From Solobacterium moorei (GTDB lineage Bacteria > Bacillota_I > Bacilli_A > Erysipelotrichales > Erysipelotrichaceae), in contig NZ_AP028934.1 in NCBI RefSeq assembly GCF_036323475.1, positions 1,240,001-1,304,000 on the forward strand: a stretch of 64,000 bases of DNA, written 5' to 3'. Position numbers and translations under genes: made by a program. Positions 16,714 through 24,944 of the stretch are shown here, in pieces; the stretch's first letter is position 1; every line of letters begins with the position of its first letter. The notes beneath the pieces are model-generated. The model worked only from the letters and a program-made list of their open reading frames with translations, had not been told where the DNA came from and ran no database searches.

Positions 16714-18498
16714 ATGGATAAAGAGTATATCAAAGCAAAACTAAAGAACTTACCAAATGAACCGGGCAGTTATCAGATGAAGGATAAAAACGGAGAAATT
16801 ATCTACGTTGGTAAGGCAAAGAATCTACATAATCGTGTGAACCAATACTTTGTTGGTGCGCACGATTTTAAGACGACCAAAATGGTAAGCAATATTGATG
16901 ACTTCGATTTTATCGTTACAAGAAGCGAAAAAGAGGCTTTGGTATTAGAAATTAACTTAATTAAGAAGTATCGTCCAAAGTATAATATTCAATTTATTGA
17001 TGATTCATCTTATCCATATATTAAGCTGACAAAAGAAAAGTATCCACGCTTACTAATAGCACGAGATACGAAGAAAGATAAGAAGGCAAAATACTTTGGA
17101 CCATTCCCAGATGCGACTGCTGCTAGAACAACTCTAAAACTCCTACAGTCACTCTATCCATTTAGACGCTGCACACACTTAGAGCCAAAGGTATGTCTGT
17201 ACTATCACATGCATCAATGTATTGGTCCGTGTGAATTTGATATTGATCCAAAGGTCTATGATGAGATGAGCGATAAAGTTGTACGCTTCATGAATGGTGA
17301 TACCAAAGATGTAGAAGCAGAGCTACAAACAAAGATGCTAGAAGCTAGCCAAGCACTTGAGTTTGAAAAAGCACAAGAATATAAAGAGATGCTAGAGTCG
17401 ATACGCCATGTGGTAAATGATAAGCAGAATATTGAAAAAGATAATCGTGGTTCACGCGATGTATTTGCATGGTATACAAAGAAGGGATATCTTGCAATTA
17501 CTGGTTTCTTAGTACGTGAGGGAACAATCCTGAATAAAGAGTTCCGGTTAAGACCACTTTATGGTGAAGCGGAAGAGGAATTTACATCTTTCTTAGTACA
17601 GTACTACCAAGATCATCCATCTGCACGTGAACTTGTGTTGCCGATGGAATTAGACGTTACGGCGTTACAAGATGTATTAGATATGCCTATCTTCCAACCA
17701 CAAAAAGGGTATAAAGTAAAACTTTTGGATATGTGTATTGAAAATGCTAAGAAACAATTAGACTTGAAGTTTAATGCGGTCGCAAGACAAGATACGTTAA
17801 CAGAGCAGGCTGTAGCACAGCTTTGTGACATTGCGAAACATCCAATGAATCGCGTTGAACTATTTGATAACTCTCATATTAGTGGAGCCTTTACAGTTGC
17901 ATCATGTGTTGTATACGAAGATGGTTATCCGGATCGTAAGAGCTATCGATTATATAAGCTACATACAGGTAATTCTGATGTAGATTCGATGAAAGAAGTT
18001 ATCTATCGTCGTTACTTCCGTATGCTAAACGAAGGTACACGTATGCCTGATGGCATTATCGTCGATGGCGGTAGAACACAGATTGATGCCGCCAAGGAAA
18101 TTCTAGATTCCCTTGATTTATCAGATACGATCAAACTGATGGGTTTGGTGAAGGATGATAAGCATAGTACCAATGCGTTGATGGATGCGAATGGAGATAT
18201 CTTTGATATTGATAAGGATTCTGGTCTATTCTTCTTATTAACACGAATGCAGGATGAAGTGCATCGTGTTGCGATTACATATCATAGAAAGCTTCGTGCA
18301 AAGGCACAGACAAAATCTGTTTTGGATGAGATTACTGGTGTTGGTCCTAAGCGTAAGAAGTTATTACTGAAAGAGTTCGGTAATTTTACAAATCTGAAAG
18401 CCGCAACAGTAGAAGATATCGCAAAAATAATACCTTCAGAAGTAGCACAAGCAGTATATGATGCATTACATCAAACATATGAAAATACCGATGTCTGA
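16714..18498 (+). CDS. uvrC: Excinuclease ABC subunit C
   Basis: This 594-residue protein makes the dual incision in nucleotide excision repair together with UvrA and UvrB. Domains in order: GIY-YIG nuclease (PGSYQMKDKNGEIIYVGKAK), a Cys-rich segment (CTHLEPKVCLYYHMHQCIGPC), a UVR motif near residue 200-235, the RNase H-like endonuclease half (VELFDNSHISG, IIVDGGRTQ) and a C-terminal helix-hairpin-helix (ITGVGPKRKKLLLKEFG). It starts 9 bp after mutS2 behind an AAAGGAA site. A hairpin overlies its stop codon. Confidence 0.95.
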   Translation: MDKEYIKAKLKNLPNEPGSYQMKDKNGEIIYVGKAKNLHNRVNQYFVGAHDFKTTKMVSNIDDFDFIVTRSEKEALVLEINLIKKYRPKYNIQFIDDSSYPYIKLTKEKYPRLLIARDTKKDKKAKYFGPFPDATAARTTLKLLQSLYPFRRCTHLEPKVCLYYHMHQCIGPCEFDIDPKVYDEMSDKVVRFMNGDTKDVEAELQTKMLEASQALEFEKAQEYKEMLESIRHVVNDKQNIEKDNRGSRDVFAWYTKKGYLAITGFLVREGTILNKEFRLRPLYGEAEEEFTSFLVQYYQDHPSARELVLPMELDVTALQDVLDMPIFQPQKGYKVKLLDMCIENAKKQLDLKFNAVARQDTLTEQAVAQLCDIAKHPMNRVELFDNSHISGAFTVASCVVYEDGYPDRKSYRLYKLHTGNSDVDSMKEVIYRRYFRMLNEGTRMPDGIIVDGGRTQIDAAKEILDSLDLSDTIKLMGLVKDDKHSTNALMDANGDIFDIDKDSGLFFLLTRMQDEVHRVAITYHRKLRAKAQTKSVLDEITGVGPKRKKLLLKEFGNFTNLKAATVEDIAKIIPSEVAQAVYDALHQTYENTDV

Positions 18499-18508
18499 GC
18501 ATCGGTAT
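18485..18508. terminator. Hairpin across the uvrC stop codon, convergent terminator
   Basis: Nine-pair perfect stem ATACCGATG / CATCGGTAT with a 6-nt loop that contains the uvrC TGA. On the minus strand the stem is followed by TTTTC, so it should chiefly terminate the convergent gene at 18515-18889; on the plus strand the T run is weaker. Confidence 0.65.
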
Positions 18509-18514
18509 TAGACT

Positions 18515-18889
18515 TTATTGAGTGAATATACGTTTGAAGATTTCGCTATTACCACGTCTAGCAAATTCTCGCTTACCAGCAGTTAAATATCCTTTGAAAC
18601 CTTCTAAGCCGTCATCTTGACGATAGGTAAGAATGATAGAAACAGCGATAGGAAGAAGAAGCTTGAATAATTGCTTCTGCATTGTTTTCTTCGCTTTCTT
18701 CTGTTCTTGAATTGCATTTGAAACGTACTGTAGATGATCAACTTTTGCTTTTATCGCTTGAATACTAACATTGGTAGTCTTCATTGATTTTTGAAAGTTC
18801 ATCATTTTTAACAAAAATACGATGAGATAACATATGAGAAATGCACAAGCGGCATATAAGAAATACATGTTGTAGGGATAAATATTCAT
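18515..18889 (-). CDS. Small membrane protein, unrecognised
   Basis: This 124-residue protein begins with one strong TM helix (about residues 8-28, FLYAACAFLICYLIVFLLK), followed by a Lys/Gln-rich helical stretch with coiled-coil character (about 35-70) and a second, weaker hydrophobic segment (LFKLLLPIAVSIILTY). The C-terminal tail is basic. I do not recognise the family. A good AAAGGAG ribosome site and an extended -10 box (TGTTAAAAT on the minus strand) precede it, which supports a real gene. It faces the phosphodiesterase gene divergently. Confidence 0.6.
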   Translation of the reverse strand: MNIYPYNMYFLYAACAFLICYLIVFLLKMMNFQKSMKTTNVSIQAIKAKVDHLQYVSNAIQEQKKAKKTMQKQLFKLLLPIAVSIILTYRQDDGLEGFKGYLTAGKREFARRGNSEIFKRIFTQ

Positions 18890-18977
18890 GGAAATATGCT
18901 CCTTTAGGGTATTTTAACATGTTTATCTCTTTTACGTATGACAAAGATTCATTATAATATGTACAACGGTGAATGAA

Positions 18978-19448
18978 ATGTCAAAAGATATTATATTGGT
19001 CAGTGACTCTCATAGACAAACTGAATGTTTAAAACAGATTCGCAAAATGTATCCAAATGCGTATGCCTACCTACATGCGGGTGATAGTGAACTACCTAGG
19101 CAGTTAACAGAAGGCTATGCCTGTGTACAAGGTAACTGCGATTACTATGGAGATTATGAGTCTGAAGTGGTATTTGAAGTAGAGGGACATCGCATTCTAT
19201 TGGTGCATGGTCATCATGACATTGGTTATGGTTCATTGTTTGGCCTAGTACGCCATGCAAGAGAGCGTGGTTGTGATATTGTGTGCTTTGGGCATACACA
19301 TGTTCCATATGATGAGCAGTTTGAAGACATACACTTATTTAATCCAGGTTCACTCAGTTATAATCGTGACGGTTCTAAGCCATCGTATATGATTTTACAT
19401 TTTGATGGACAACAAGTATCTGCAGAATTAAAACGATACAAAATGTAA
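18978..19448 (+). CDS. YfcE/MJ0936-type metallophosphodiesterase
   Basis: This roughly 156-residue calcineurin-like phosphoesterase shows all metal-ligand motifs in order: SDSH, HAGDSE, QGNCD, VHGHHD and GHTHVP. Family members hydrolyse phosphodiester bonds in vitro; the natural substrate is unknown. Two starts are possible: GTG 18969 and ATG 18978. The ATG is preferred because GGTGA lies about five bases upstream and the protein then begins close to the usual YfcE N terminus. A TATAAT at 18953 gives a very short 5' leader. Confidence 0.83.
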   Translation: MSKDIILVSDSHRQTECLKQIRKMYPNAYAYLHAGDSELPRQLTEGYACVQGNCDYYGDYESEVVFEVEGHRILLVHGHHDIGYGSLFGLVRHARERGCDIVCFGHTHVPYDEQFEDIHLFNPGSLSYNRDGSKPSYMILHFDGQQVSAELKRYKM

Positions 19449-19456
19449 ATTTAATC

Positions 19457-19485
19457 TTGAAAACTGACAGATATTTTGATATATT
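19457..19485 (+). promoter_or_regulatory. Promoter of tRNA-Arg
   Basis: TTGAAA (19457-19462), 17 bp, TATATT (19480-19485). The expected start is about three bases upstream of the mature tRNA. Confidence 0.65.
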
Positions 19486-19494
19486 GTTTGTGCT

Positions 19495-19571
19495 GTCCTC
19501 GTAGCTCAGCTGGATAGAGCTCACGCCTTCTAAGCGTGTGGTCAAGAGTTCGAATCTCTTCGAGGACGCCA
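19495..19571 (+). tRNA. tRNA-Arg (anticodon TCT)
   Basis: A 77-nt cloverleaf with CCA encoded. Acceptor arms are GTCCTCG (19495-19501) and CGAGGAC (19561-19567), the anticodon stem is CACGC/GCGTG and the loop is CTTCTAA, giving anticodon TCT, which reads AGA/AGG. The T arm contains GTTCGAATC. It is flanked by its own promoter and a terminator, so it is a single-gene unit. Confidence 0.96.
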
Positions 19572-19576
19572 TATAG

Positions 19577-19616
19577 AAAAGATACCGTCGGCAATCAGTC
19601 GGCGGTATCTTTTGTC
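19577..19616 (+). terminator. Terminator of tRNA-Arg
   Basis: Eleven-pair stem AAAAGATACCG (19577-19587) / CGGTATCTTTT (19603-19613) followed by GTC, so the T run lies mostly within the stem. It begins six bases after the CCA end. Confidence 0.7.
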
Positions 19617-19627
19617 TAGGAGGCTAT

Positions 19628-20326
19628 ATGACAAATTATTACGATGAAATTCTTACAGAGATAGAAGATTTAATTCAACAAGCTAAATATGGTGATGCGA
19701 ATTTTTTGGTTCAAAAAGAATTAAATATGCCATATATTCCTGTTGATGTAGAACAAAAATTAAAGAGTTTTAAAAGAGAATTGAATTATCGCCTGAGCGA
19801 TGAAAAAGAGATTCGAGAAGATAGTCTGGATTCCCTATTAAGAAAACTGAAAGGAAAGCCAAAGTCACAGCTAGCGGCTGCGAGTGTATTGGTGACACGT
19901 AACTTAAGAGATTGTCTTGTTGAGATTAAAGATTATTTATCCAAAGATCCATGCCCTGAAGCAGCAGCGTTATTAATTGAAGGGTTGGCTGAACAAGAAA
20001 TTTCTGATGAGTTTACATTAATTAAGAATGGTGTTGAATACACATTCTGGTCAGATGATATAGTTCCTGTACATAAAAGTGAAGGTTTCTTAAAAGCGCA
20101 ATCTTATTTAAAGGACTGGTTAGAAAATAATCATCCTGACTTCTATGAAATGGCTAGAACATTATTGATTCACGAAGTATATGTATTCTTGCCACTATCT
20201 TATGATGTAGATGAAGCAGAGGATTTAGCACTGGCAATGTTAAAACAAGTATCTGATATGATGGATGAAGGTGAAATCTATCAAAAGGTCTCGAATCAAC
20301 TCGCATATGCAAAAACATTGCATTGA
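19628..20326 (+). CDS. DUF3196-like helical repeat protein
   Basis: This 232-residue, almost entirely helical and acidic protein starts MTNYYDEILTEIEDLI and has the QKELNMPYIP segment. It resembles the DUF3196 proteins of mycoplasmas and Erysipelotrichia, which are thought to be TPR-like and are uncharacterised. Repeated pairs of helices (for example 10-60, 65-120 and 150-230) suit a protein-binding scaffold. An AGGAGG site precedes the ATG. Its stop overlaps the -35 box of the tig promoter, so it sits next to the protein-folding cluster, but any functional link is only positional. Family assignment is from memory of the pattern, not from a search. Confidence 0.62.
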   Translation: MTNYYDEILTEIEDLIQQAKYGDANFLVQKELNMPYIPVDVEQKLKSFKRELNYRLSDEKEIREDSLDSLLRKLKGKPKSQLAAASVLVTRNLRDCLVEIKDYLSKDPCPEAAALLIEGLAEQEISDEFTLIKNGVEYTFWSDDIVPVHKSEGFLKAQSYLKDWLENNHPDFYEMARTLLIHEVYVFLPLSYDVDEAEDLALAMLKQVSDMMDEGEIYQKVSNQLAYAKTLH

Positions 20327-20351
20327 CTTTCAGACCTAAACTTTGTAGGAT
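20323..20351 (+). promoter_or_regulatory. Distal tig promoter (P1)
   Basis: TTGACT (20323-20328), 17 bp, TAGGAT (20346-20351). The expected start at about 20358 falls inside the CIRCE-like operator at 20353-20379. Confidence 0.6.
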
Positions 20352-20352
20352 A

Positions 20353-20379
20353 TTAGCAGGCATAGCGATCGAGTGCTAA
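20353..20379 (+). promoter_or_regulatory. CIRCE-like operator (HrcA site) at the tig promoter
   Basis: TTAGCAGGC, nine bases, GAGTGCTAA. The right arm is an exact CIRCE half-site. The left arm differs from TTAGCACTC at two positions. The 9-9-9 geometry is exactly that of CIRCE, the HrcA repressor operator of heat-shock genes. It covers the predicted start point of P1, the usual location. Confidence 0.7.
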
Positions 20380-20424
20380 AATCGACCGTAATATAGTAAA
20401 AACATAGCCGAAATATTGTATCTT

Positions 20425-20433
20425 TGGTATAAT
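20425..20433 (+). promoter_or_regulatory. Proximal tig promoter (P2), extended -10
   Basis: TGGTATAAT, an extended -10 box with a perfect TATAAT, about 36 bp before the tig ATG. No good -35 box. It would allow basal expression independent of the CIRCE-like site. Confidence 0.5.
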
Positions 20434-20469
20434 ATGCAAGCAATAAAAAAGCGAAAAGGAGTTAATAAG

Positions 20470-21870
20470 ATGTCAAATTGGACACTCAAAGAAAAATCAG
20501 TTGGAGATTTAACAGTTAAAATTGAAGGTAAAGAATGGGCAGATGCTGTAAAGAAGGCATTCAATAAGATTGCTAAGAATGTATCTATCAATGGCTTCCG
20601 TAAGGGACAGGCACCTAAGGCTTTAATCGAAAAGCGAGTTTCTGATAACGAAAGATTCATCACAGCTGTAGATGATAATGCAAATGTATGGATGCGCACA
20701 GCTTTAGAAGCTGAAAAATTAGTACCTATTAGTCAACCACAGTTGGATATTAAGGCAGTCGATGCAAATGGTGTTGAATTAGTATTTACATTTGCAGTTA
20801 TGCCTGAAGTGAAGTTAGGTGATTATAAGGGATTAGAATACAATCTTGATGAAGTTGCTGTAAGTGATGAAGAAGTCGATGCTGAATTAAACCGTATGCG
20901 TGAACAGTATGCAGAAGTTCAGACTAAGGATGGTGCTGCTGCTGAAGGCGATACAGTGAATATTGACTACGAAGGATTCAAGGATGACGTGGCATTCGAT
21001 GGTGGTAAGGGCACTAACTATGACTTAGTATTAGGTTCCCATTCCTTCATCCCTGGCTTTGAAGAGAAGTTGGTTGGTGTTAAGGCTGGCGAAGAGAAGG
21101 ATTTAAACCTAACATTCCCAGAAAACTATCATGCTAAAGATTTGAAAGGTGCTGCAGTTGTATTCAAGGTTAAGGTTAACGAGGTTAAGACTAAGGTATT
21201 ACCTGAAGTTAACGATGAATTTGCGAAGGATGTTAACGCTGCTGGTGTTGAAACAGTTGCTGACTTAAAGAACATGATTCGTACACGTATCGAAGATGGA
21301 AAGAAGTCTCAGGCTGAAAACAAGGCTGATACAGCATTGATGGATAAGTTAGTTGAAAATGCTGAGATCGACTTACCAGAAGTACTTGTTGAAGAAGAAG
21401 TTAACAACCAAATTCAACAGTTAGCACAACAAATTTCTCAGTATGGTATGAATTTCAACCAGTATTTATCCATGATGGGCAAGAAGATTGGAGATGTTCG
21501 TGCAGAATATACTGATAACGCAACTAAGACTGCTAAGTTAAGATTGATTCTTGAAGAGATTGCTAAGGTTGAAGCTTTAGAGCCAACTGAAGAAGATCTT
21601 GAAAATGAATACAACAACATCGCTGCACAGTATAATATGTCAGTTGATCAAGTGAAAACATATATCAGTGTAGATATGCTAAAGCGTGATGTACGTAACG
21701 AAAAGGCTTATGCATTTGTTAAGGAAAATGCTGCTGGTGGTAAGAAGCCTGCAAAGAAGCCTGCCAAGAAGACAACAAAGAAGGCAGATAAGGCTGAAGC
21801 TACAGAAGAAAAGCCAGTTAAGAAGACAACACGTAAAAAGAAGAGCGAAGTAGAAGAAACTGCTAAGTAA
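20470..21870 (+). CDS. tig: Trigger factor with lysine-rich C-terminal tail
   Basis: This 466-residue ribosome-bound chaperone and peptidyl-prolyl isomerase has three domains: an N-terminal ribosome-binding domain with the signature GFRKGQAPKALIEKRV, an FKBP-type PPIase domain at about residues 150-240 (DTVNIDYEGFKDDVAFDGG) and a C-terminal helical domain that cradles nascent chains. The start is fixed by AAAAGGAG eight bases upstream. The final 40 or so residues form a repetitive Lys/Ala/Pro/Thr tail that ordinary trigger factors lack (see findings). It is transcribed toward lon, with a hairpin between the two, and its promoter carries a CIRCE-like operator. Confidence 0.95.
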   Translation: MSNWTLKEKSVGDLTVKIEGKEWADAVKKAFNKIAKNVSINGFRKGQAPKALIEKRVSDNERFITAVDDNANVWMRTALEAEKLVPISQPQLDIKAVDANGVELVFTFAVMPEVKLGDYKGLEYNLDEVAVSDEEVDAELNRMREQYAEVQTKDGAAAEGDTVNIDYEGFKDDVAFDGGKGTNYDLVLGSHSFIPGFEEKLVGVKAGEEKDLNLTFPENYHAKDLKGAAVVFKVKVNEVKTKVLPEVNDEFAKDVNAAGVETVADLKNMIRTRIEDGKKSQAENKADTALMDKLVENAEIDLPEVLVEEEVNNQIQQLAQQISQYGMNFNQYLSMMGKKIGDVRAEYTDNATKTAKLRLILEEIAKVEALEPTEEDLENEYNNIAAQYNMSVDQVKTYISVDMLKRDVRNEKAYAFVKENAAGGKKPAKKPAKKTTKKADKAEATEEKPVKKTTRKKKSEVEETAK

Positions 21871-21892
21871 TTCGTTTACAATATAGAATGTT

Positions 21893-21920
21893 AATAAGAC
21901 GCTGCTCGCGTCTTATTTTC
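21893..21920 (+). terminator. Terminator between tig and lon
   Basis: Ten-pair stem AATAAGACGC / GCGTCTTATT with loop TGCTC, followed by TTC. No clear separate lon promoter is visible after it, so it may act as a partial terminator that sets the tig:lon ratio. Confidence 0.65.
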
Positions 21921-21944
21921 AAAAGTGATTCAGGAGGTATGAAT

Positions 21945-24263
21945 ATGAGCGAAAATGTGAATGTTCGTGTACCTGTCGTATGTACCAGAGGAATTGTTGT
22001 ATTTCCTGGACATGATGTAATGATTGAAGTAGGAAGACCAAAATCAATCAATGCCGTGAATGAGGCAGGTGCCTCGTACGACAGTATGGTTTGGCTTGTT
22101 TGTCAGAATGATATTATGGTAGACAATCCAGCAGAGGGTGATTTATATACAGTCGGAACAATTGCGAAAATCAAAGTTATACGTAAGAAGGAAGGTTTCA
22201 TGCGTGTAACTTTTACTGGCATGCGTCGTGCAAAGTTAGCAAAACTTTACGATAATAAAGAGCTAATGTATGCAGATGTCATTCCATTAACCGATTCTTA
22301 TGGTGATAAAAGCGAAGAATACGCATTGGTGAAAAAGGTGGTAGATAAGCTTGAAGGAATGGCTCAGGTTGCGGCAGTATTCCCGCCAGAGGTTGTACAA
22401 CAGTTATCTCTTGGTGTTAATGCGGAAACATTGGGTGACCAATTCGGTCAGTACTTTAGTTTATTTGATCAGGCAACTCGTCAGCGTTTATTAGAAACAA
22501 CAAACGTCAATGATCGTTTATTGCTGATTGTTGAAGAGTTGGAAAAACAACAACGCTATTCCGAACTTGAGACAGTCATCAATGATCGTGTCAAAGATCG
22601 TATTGATGATAGTCAAAAGGAATACTACCTACGTGAAAAGTTAAAGGCAATCAAAGAAGAACTTGGTGATGTGTCTAATATGACAGATGATGTCGCTGAT
22701 TTACGTGAGAAGATTGAAAAGAATCCATATCCAGAACATGTAAAAATAAAAGCACGTGAAGAGTTACGTAAGTATGAGATGTTGCCTCCAGGAAGTGGAG
22801 AAGCAAGTGTTTCTCGGAACTATTTAGATTGGCTGTTAACGGTTCCTTGGTGGCAAACAACAGAAGATATTGAAGATTTAAAGGCAGTACGTAATGTTCT
22901 TGATGAGGATCATTATGGTCTAGACAAGATCAAGGATCGTATTATGGAGTATTTAGCTGTGAAGCAGATGACACAATCTCTCAACAGTCCAATTTTATGC
23001 TTAGTAGGTCCTCCAGGTGTAGGTAAGACTTCTTTAGCGAAGTCTATTGCTCGTGCATTAGATCGTAAATTTGTGAAGATGTCTGTTGGTGGTGTGCGTG
23101 ATGAAGCTGAAATTCGAGGACATCGTCGTACCTACCTTGGCTCTATGCCGGGTCGTATCATCCAAGGTATGAAACGTGCTGAGGTATTAAACCCAGTATT
23201 CTTAATCGATGAATTAGATAAGATGGGTGCTGATTACAAGGGAGATCCAAGTGATGCAATGCTTGAAGTTTTAGACCCAGAACAGAATGCTGTATTCTCA
23301 GACCATTATCTTGAAGAACCATATGATTTATCTAAGGTTATGTTTATCGCAACAGCGAACTACTTAGAAAATATTCCTAGTCCTTTGCGTGATCGTTTAG
23401 AGATTATTGATTTGTCTTCTTATACAGAACTCGAGAAGGTAAGTATTGCCAAAGATTATTTGGTGCCTAAGCAACTTAAGAACAATGGTTTAAAGCCTGC
23501 GCAGTTTAAGCTAAAGGATGCGGAGATTCTGTACTTGATTCGTCATTACACACGCGAAGCAGGTGTACGTCAATTAGAGAGAATCATTGCTTCATTATGC
23601 CGTAAGACTGTTCTAGCAATTCTACGTGATAAGAAGAAATCTATCACAGTTACTAAGAAACAAATTGGTGAGTGGTTAGGTAAGATCATCTTTGAATATG
23701 GTAATAAAGAAAAGAAAAATCAGATTGGTTGTGTAACTGGTCTTGCGTATACGCAATTTGGTGGTGACGTGCTTCAGATTGAAGTCAATCATTTCGAAGG
23801 TAAGGGTAGACTTGTCATCACTGGTCAGTTAGGTGATGTTATGAAGGAAAGTGCATCCATTGCGCTTGACTATGTGAAGGCTCACGCGAAAGAATTAAAC
23901 ATCGATCCCAAATTCTTTGATACAAACGATATTCATATTCACGTGCCAGAGGGTGCTGTTCCAAAGGATGGACCTTCAGCCGGTGTTACACTAACAACCG
24001 CAATTGTTTCTGCTTTAACAGATACACCAGTTTATCGTGATATTGCGATGACAGGTGAAGTGACACTGCGTGGTAATGTATTACCAATTGGTGGCTTAAG
24101 AGAAAAGTCTTTAGCTGCACACCGTGTTGGTATTAAGAAAGTCTTGATTCCTAAGAATAACGTTCGTGACTTAGATGATGTACCAGAAACAGTGAAGAAG
24201 GCTATTACATTTATTCCTGTTGAAACTGTTTCACAAGTACTTAAGGAAGCGCTGGTACACTAA
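21945..24263 (+). CDS. lon: ATP-dependent protease La (Lon)
   Basis: This 772-residue AAA+ serine protease degrades misfolded and regulatory proteins. Domains: N-terminal substrate-binding domain (about 1-200), coiled coil, AAA+ module with Walker A GPPGVGKT (355-362) and Walker B VFLIDELDKM, and a C-terminal protease domain with catalytic Ser678 in PKDGPSAG and Lys721 in LPIGGLREK. ATG 21945 is preferred over ATG 21939 because AGGAGG ends seven bases before it, but only one base before the other. Its stop shares one base with the ysxC start (TAATG). Location downstream of tig suggests both belong to a heat-shock-type group. Confidence 0.95.
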   Translation: MSENVNVRVPVVCTRGIVVFPGHDVMIEVGRPKSINAVNEAGASYDSMVWLVCQNDIMVDNPAEGDLYTVGTIAKIKVIRKKEGFMRVTFTGMRRAKLAKLYDNKELMYADVIPLTDSYGDKSEEYALVKKVVDKLEGMAQVAAVFPPEVVQQLSLGVNAETLGDQFGQYFSLFDQATRQRLLETTNVNDRLLLIVEELEKQQRYSELETVINDRVKDRIDDSQKEYYLREKLKAIKEELGDVSNMTDDVADLREKIEKNPYPEHVKIKAREELRKYEMLPPGSGEASVSRNYLDWLLTVPWWQTTEDIEDLKAVRNVLDEDHYGLDKIKDRIMEYLAVKQMTQSLNSPILCLVGPPGVGKTSLAKSIARALDRKFVKMSVGGVRDEAEIRGHRRTYLGSMPGRIIQGMKRAEVLNPVFLIDELDKMGADYKGDPSDAMLEVLDPEQNAVFSDHYLEEPYDLSKVMFIATANYLENIPSPLRDRLEIIDLSSYTELEKVSIAKDYLVPKQLKNNGLKPAQFKLKDAEILYLIRHYTREAGVRQLERIIASLCRKTVLAILRDKKKSITVTKKQIGEWLGKIIFEYGNKEKKNQIGCVTGLAYTQFGGDVLQIEVNHFEGKGRLVITGQLGDVMKESASIALDYVKAHAKELNIDPKFFDTNDIHIHVPEGAVPKDGPSAGVTLTTAIVSALTDTPVYRDIAMTGEVTLRGNVLPIGGLREKSLAAHRVGIKKVLIPKNNVRDLDDVPETVKKAITFIPVETVSQVLKEALVH

Positions 24264-24847
24264 TGCAGTACCATGATGCCTTCCTGCTAAAGACAGCAGC
24301 ACTAGAGACACAGTGGCCTATGAGTGATTTACCTGAAATCATCTTTGTTGGAAGATCAAATGCAGGGAAAAGTACACTTATTAATGGCTTAGTGAATCGT
24401 AAAAACTTAGCATATTCTGGTAAGACGCCAGGTAAGACAAGACTTTTGAATTTCTTCTCTGTCGATAACAAGGTTGTATTTACGGATGCGCCTGGTTATG
24501 GTTATGCGACAAGTGACCGTCAAAGTGCTTTAGCATTCGCTAAGCTAATTGATCCATACTTTGCGAAAAGAAATCAGTTAAAAGCAATGATTATCGTATT
24601 AGATGCAAGAAGGGTTCCAAGCAATGACGATATTCAGATGGTTGAATACGGCAAAGAATCACATCTAGCAATCTTTGCGGTCTGCACAAAAATCGATAAA
24701 TTATCCAGAAGTCAAATGTTACAGAATTTGAAGAAGATTTCTATGACCCTTGGAATTCAAGAGAATGCACTCATTCCGGTAAATTCTGAGAAAAAACAAG
24801 GCTTAGAAGTTGTTTGGGAAAAAATTGACCAGCTCATAGTGCAATAA
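24263..24847 (+). CDS. ysxC: Ribosome biogenesis GTP-binding protein YsxC/EngB
   Basis: This 194-residue Era-like GTPase is needed for assembly of the large ribosomal subunit. Motifs in order: G1 GRSNAGKS, G2 around KTPGKTR, G3 DAPGYGYA, G4 CTKIDKL and G5 VNSEKK. It overlaps the lon stop by one base, an arrangement (lon-ysxC) also seen in Bacillus. A hairpin follows its stop. Confidence 0.94.
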   Translation: MQYHDAFLLKTAALETQWPMSDLPEIIFVGRSNAGKSTLINGLVNRKNLAYSGKTPGKTRLLNFFSVDNKVVFTDAPGYGYATSDRQSALAFAKLIDPYFAKRNQLKAMIIVLDARRVPSNDDIQMVEYGKESHLAIFAVCTKIDKLSRSQMLQNLKKISMTLGIQENALIPVNSEKKQGLEVVWEKIDQLIVQ

Positions 24848-24885
24848 GGTGGTTTCTACTTCAGTGGATACCATCTTTTGTTTTT
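24846..24885 (+). terminator. Terminator after ysxC
   Basis: Stem AAGGTGGT / ACCATCTT with one G-T pair and a loop of about 16 nt, followed by TTGTTTTT. It begins at the stop codon. Confidence 0.55.
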
Positions 24886-24944
24886 ACTTTGTCCATCTAA
24901 AAGCGTAATATGCTAGAATAGGATAGAGATATTAGAGGTATCCT

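Noticed and set aside
18953-18980. Leaderless start for the YfcE-like gene at GTG 18969
   Set aside because: A GGTGA site five bases before ATG 18978 gives a normal short-leader start, so I did not count it with the leaderless cases.
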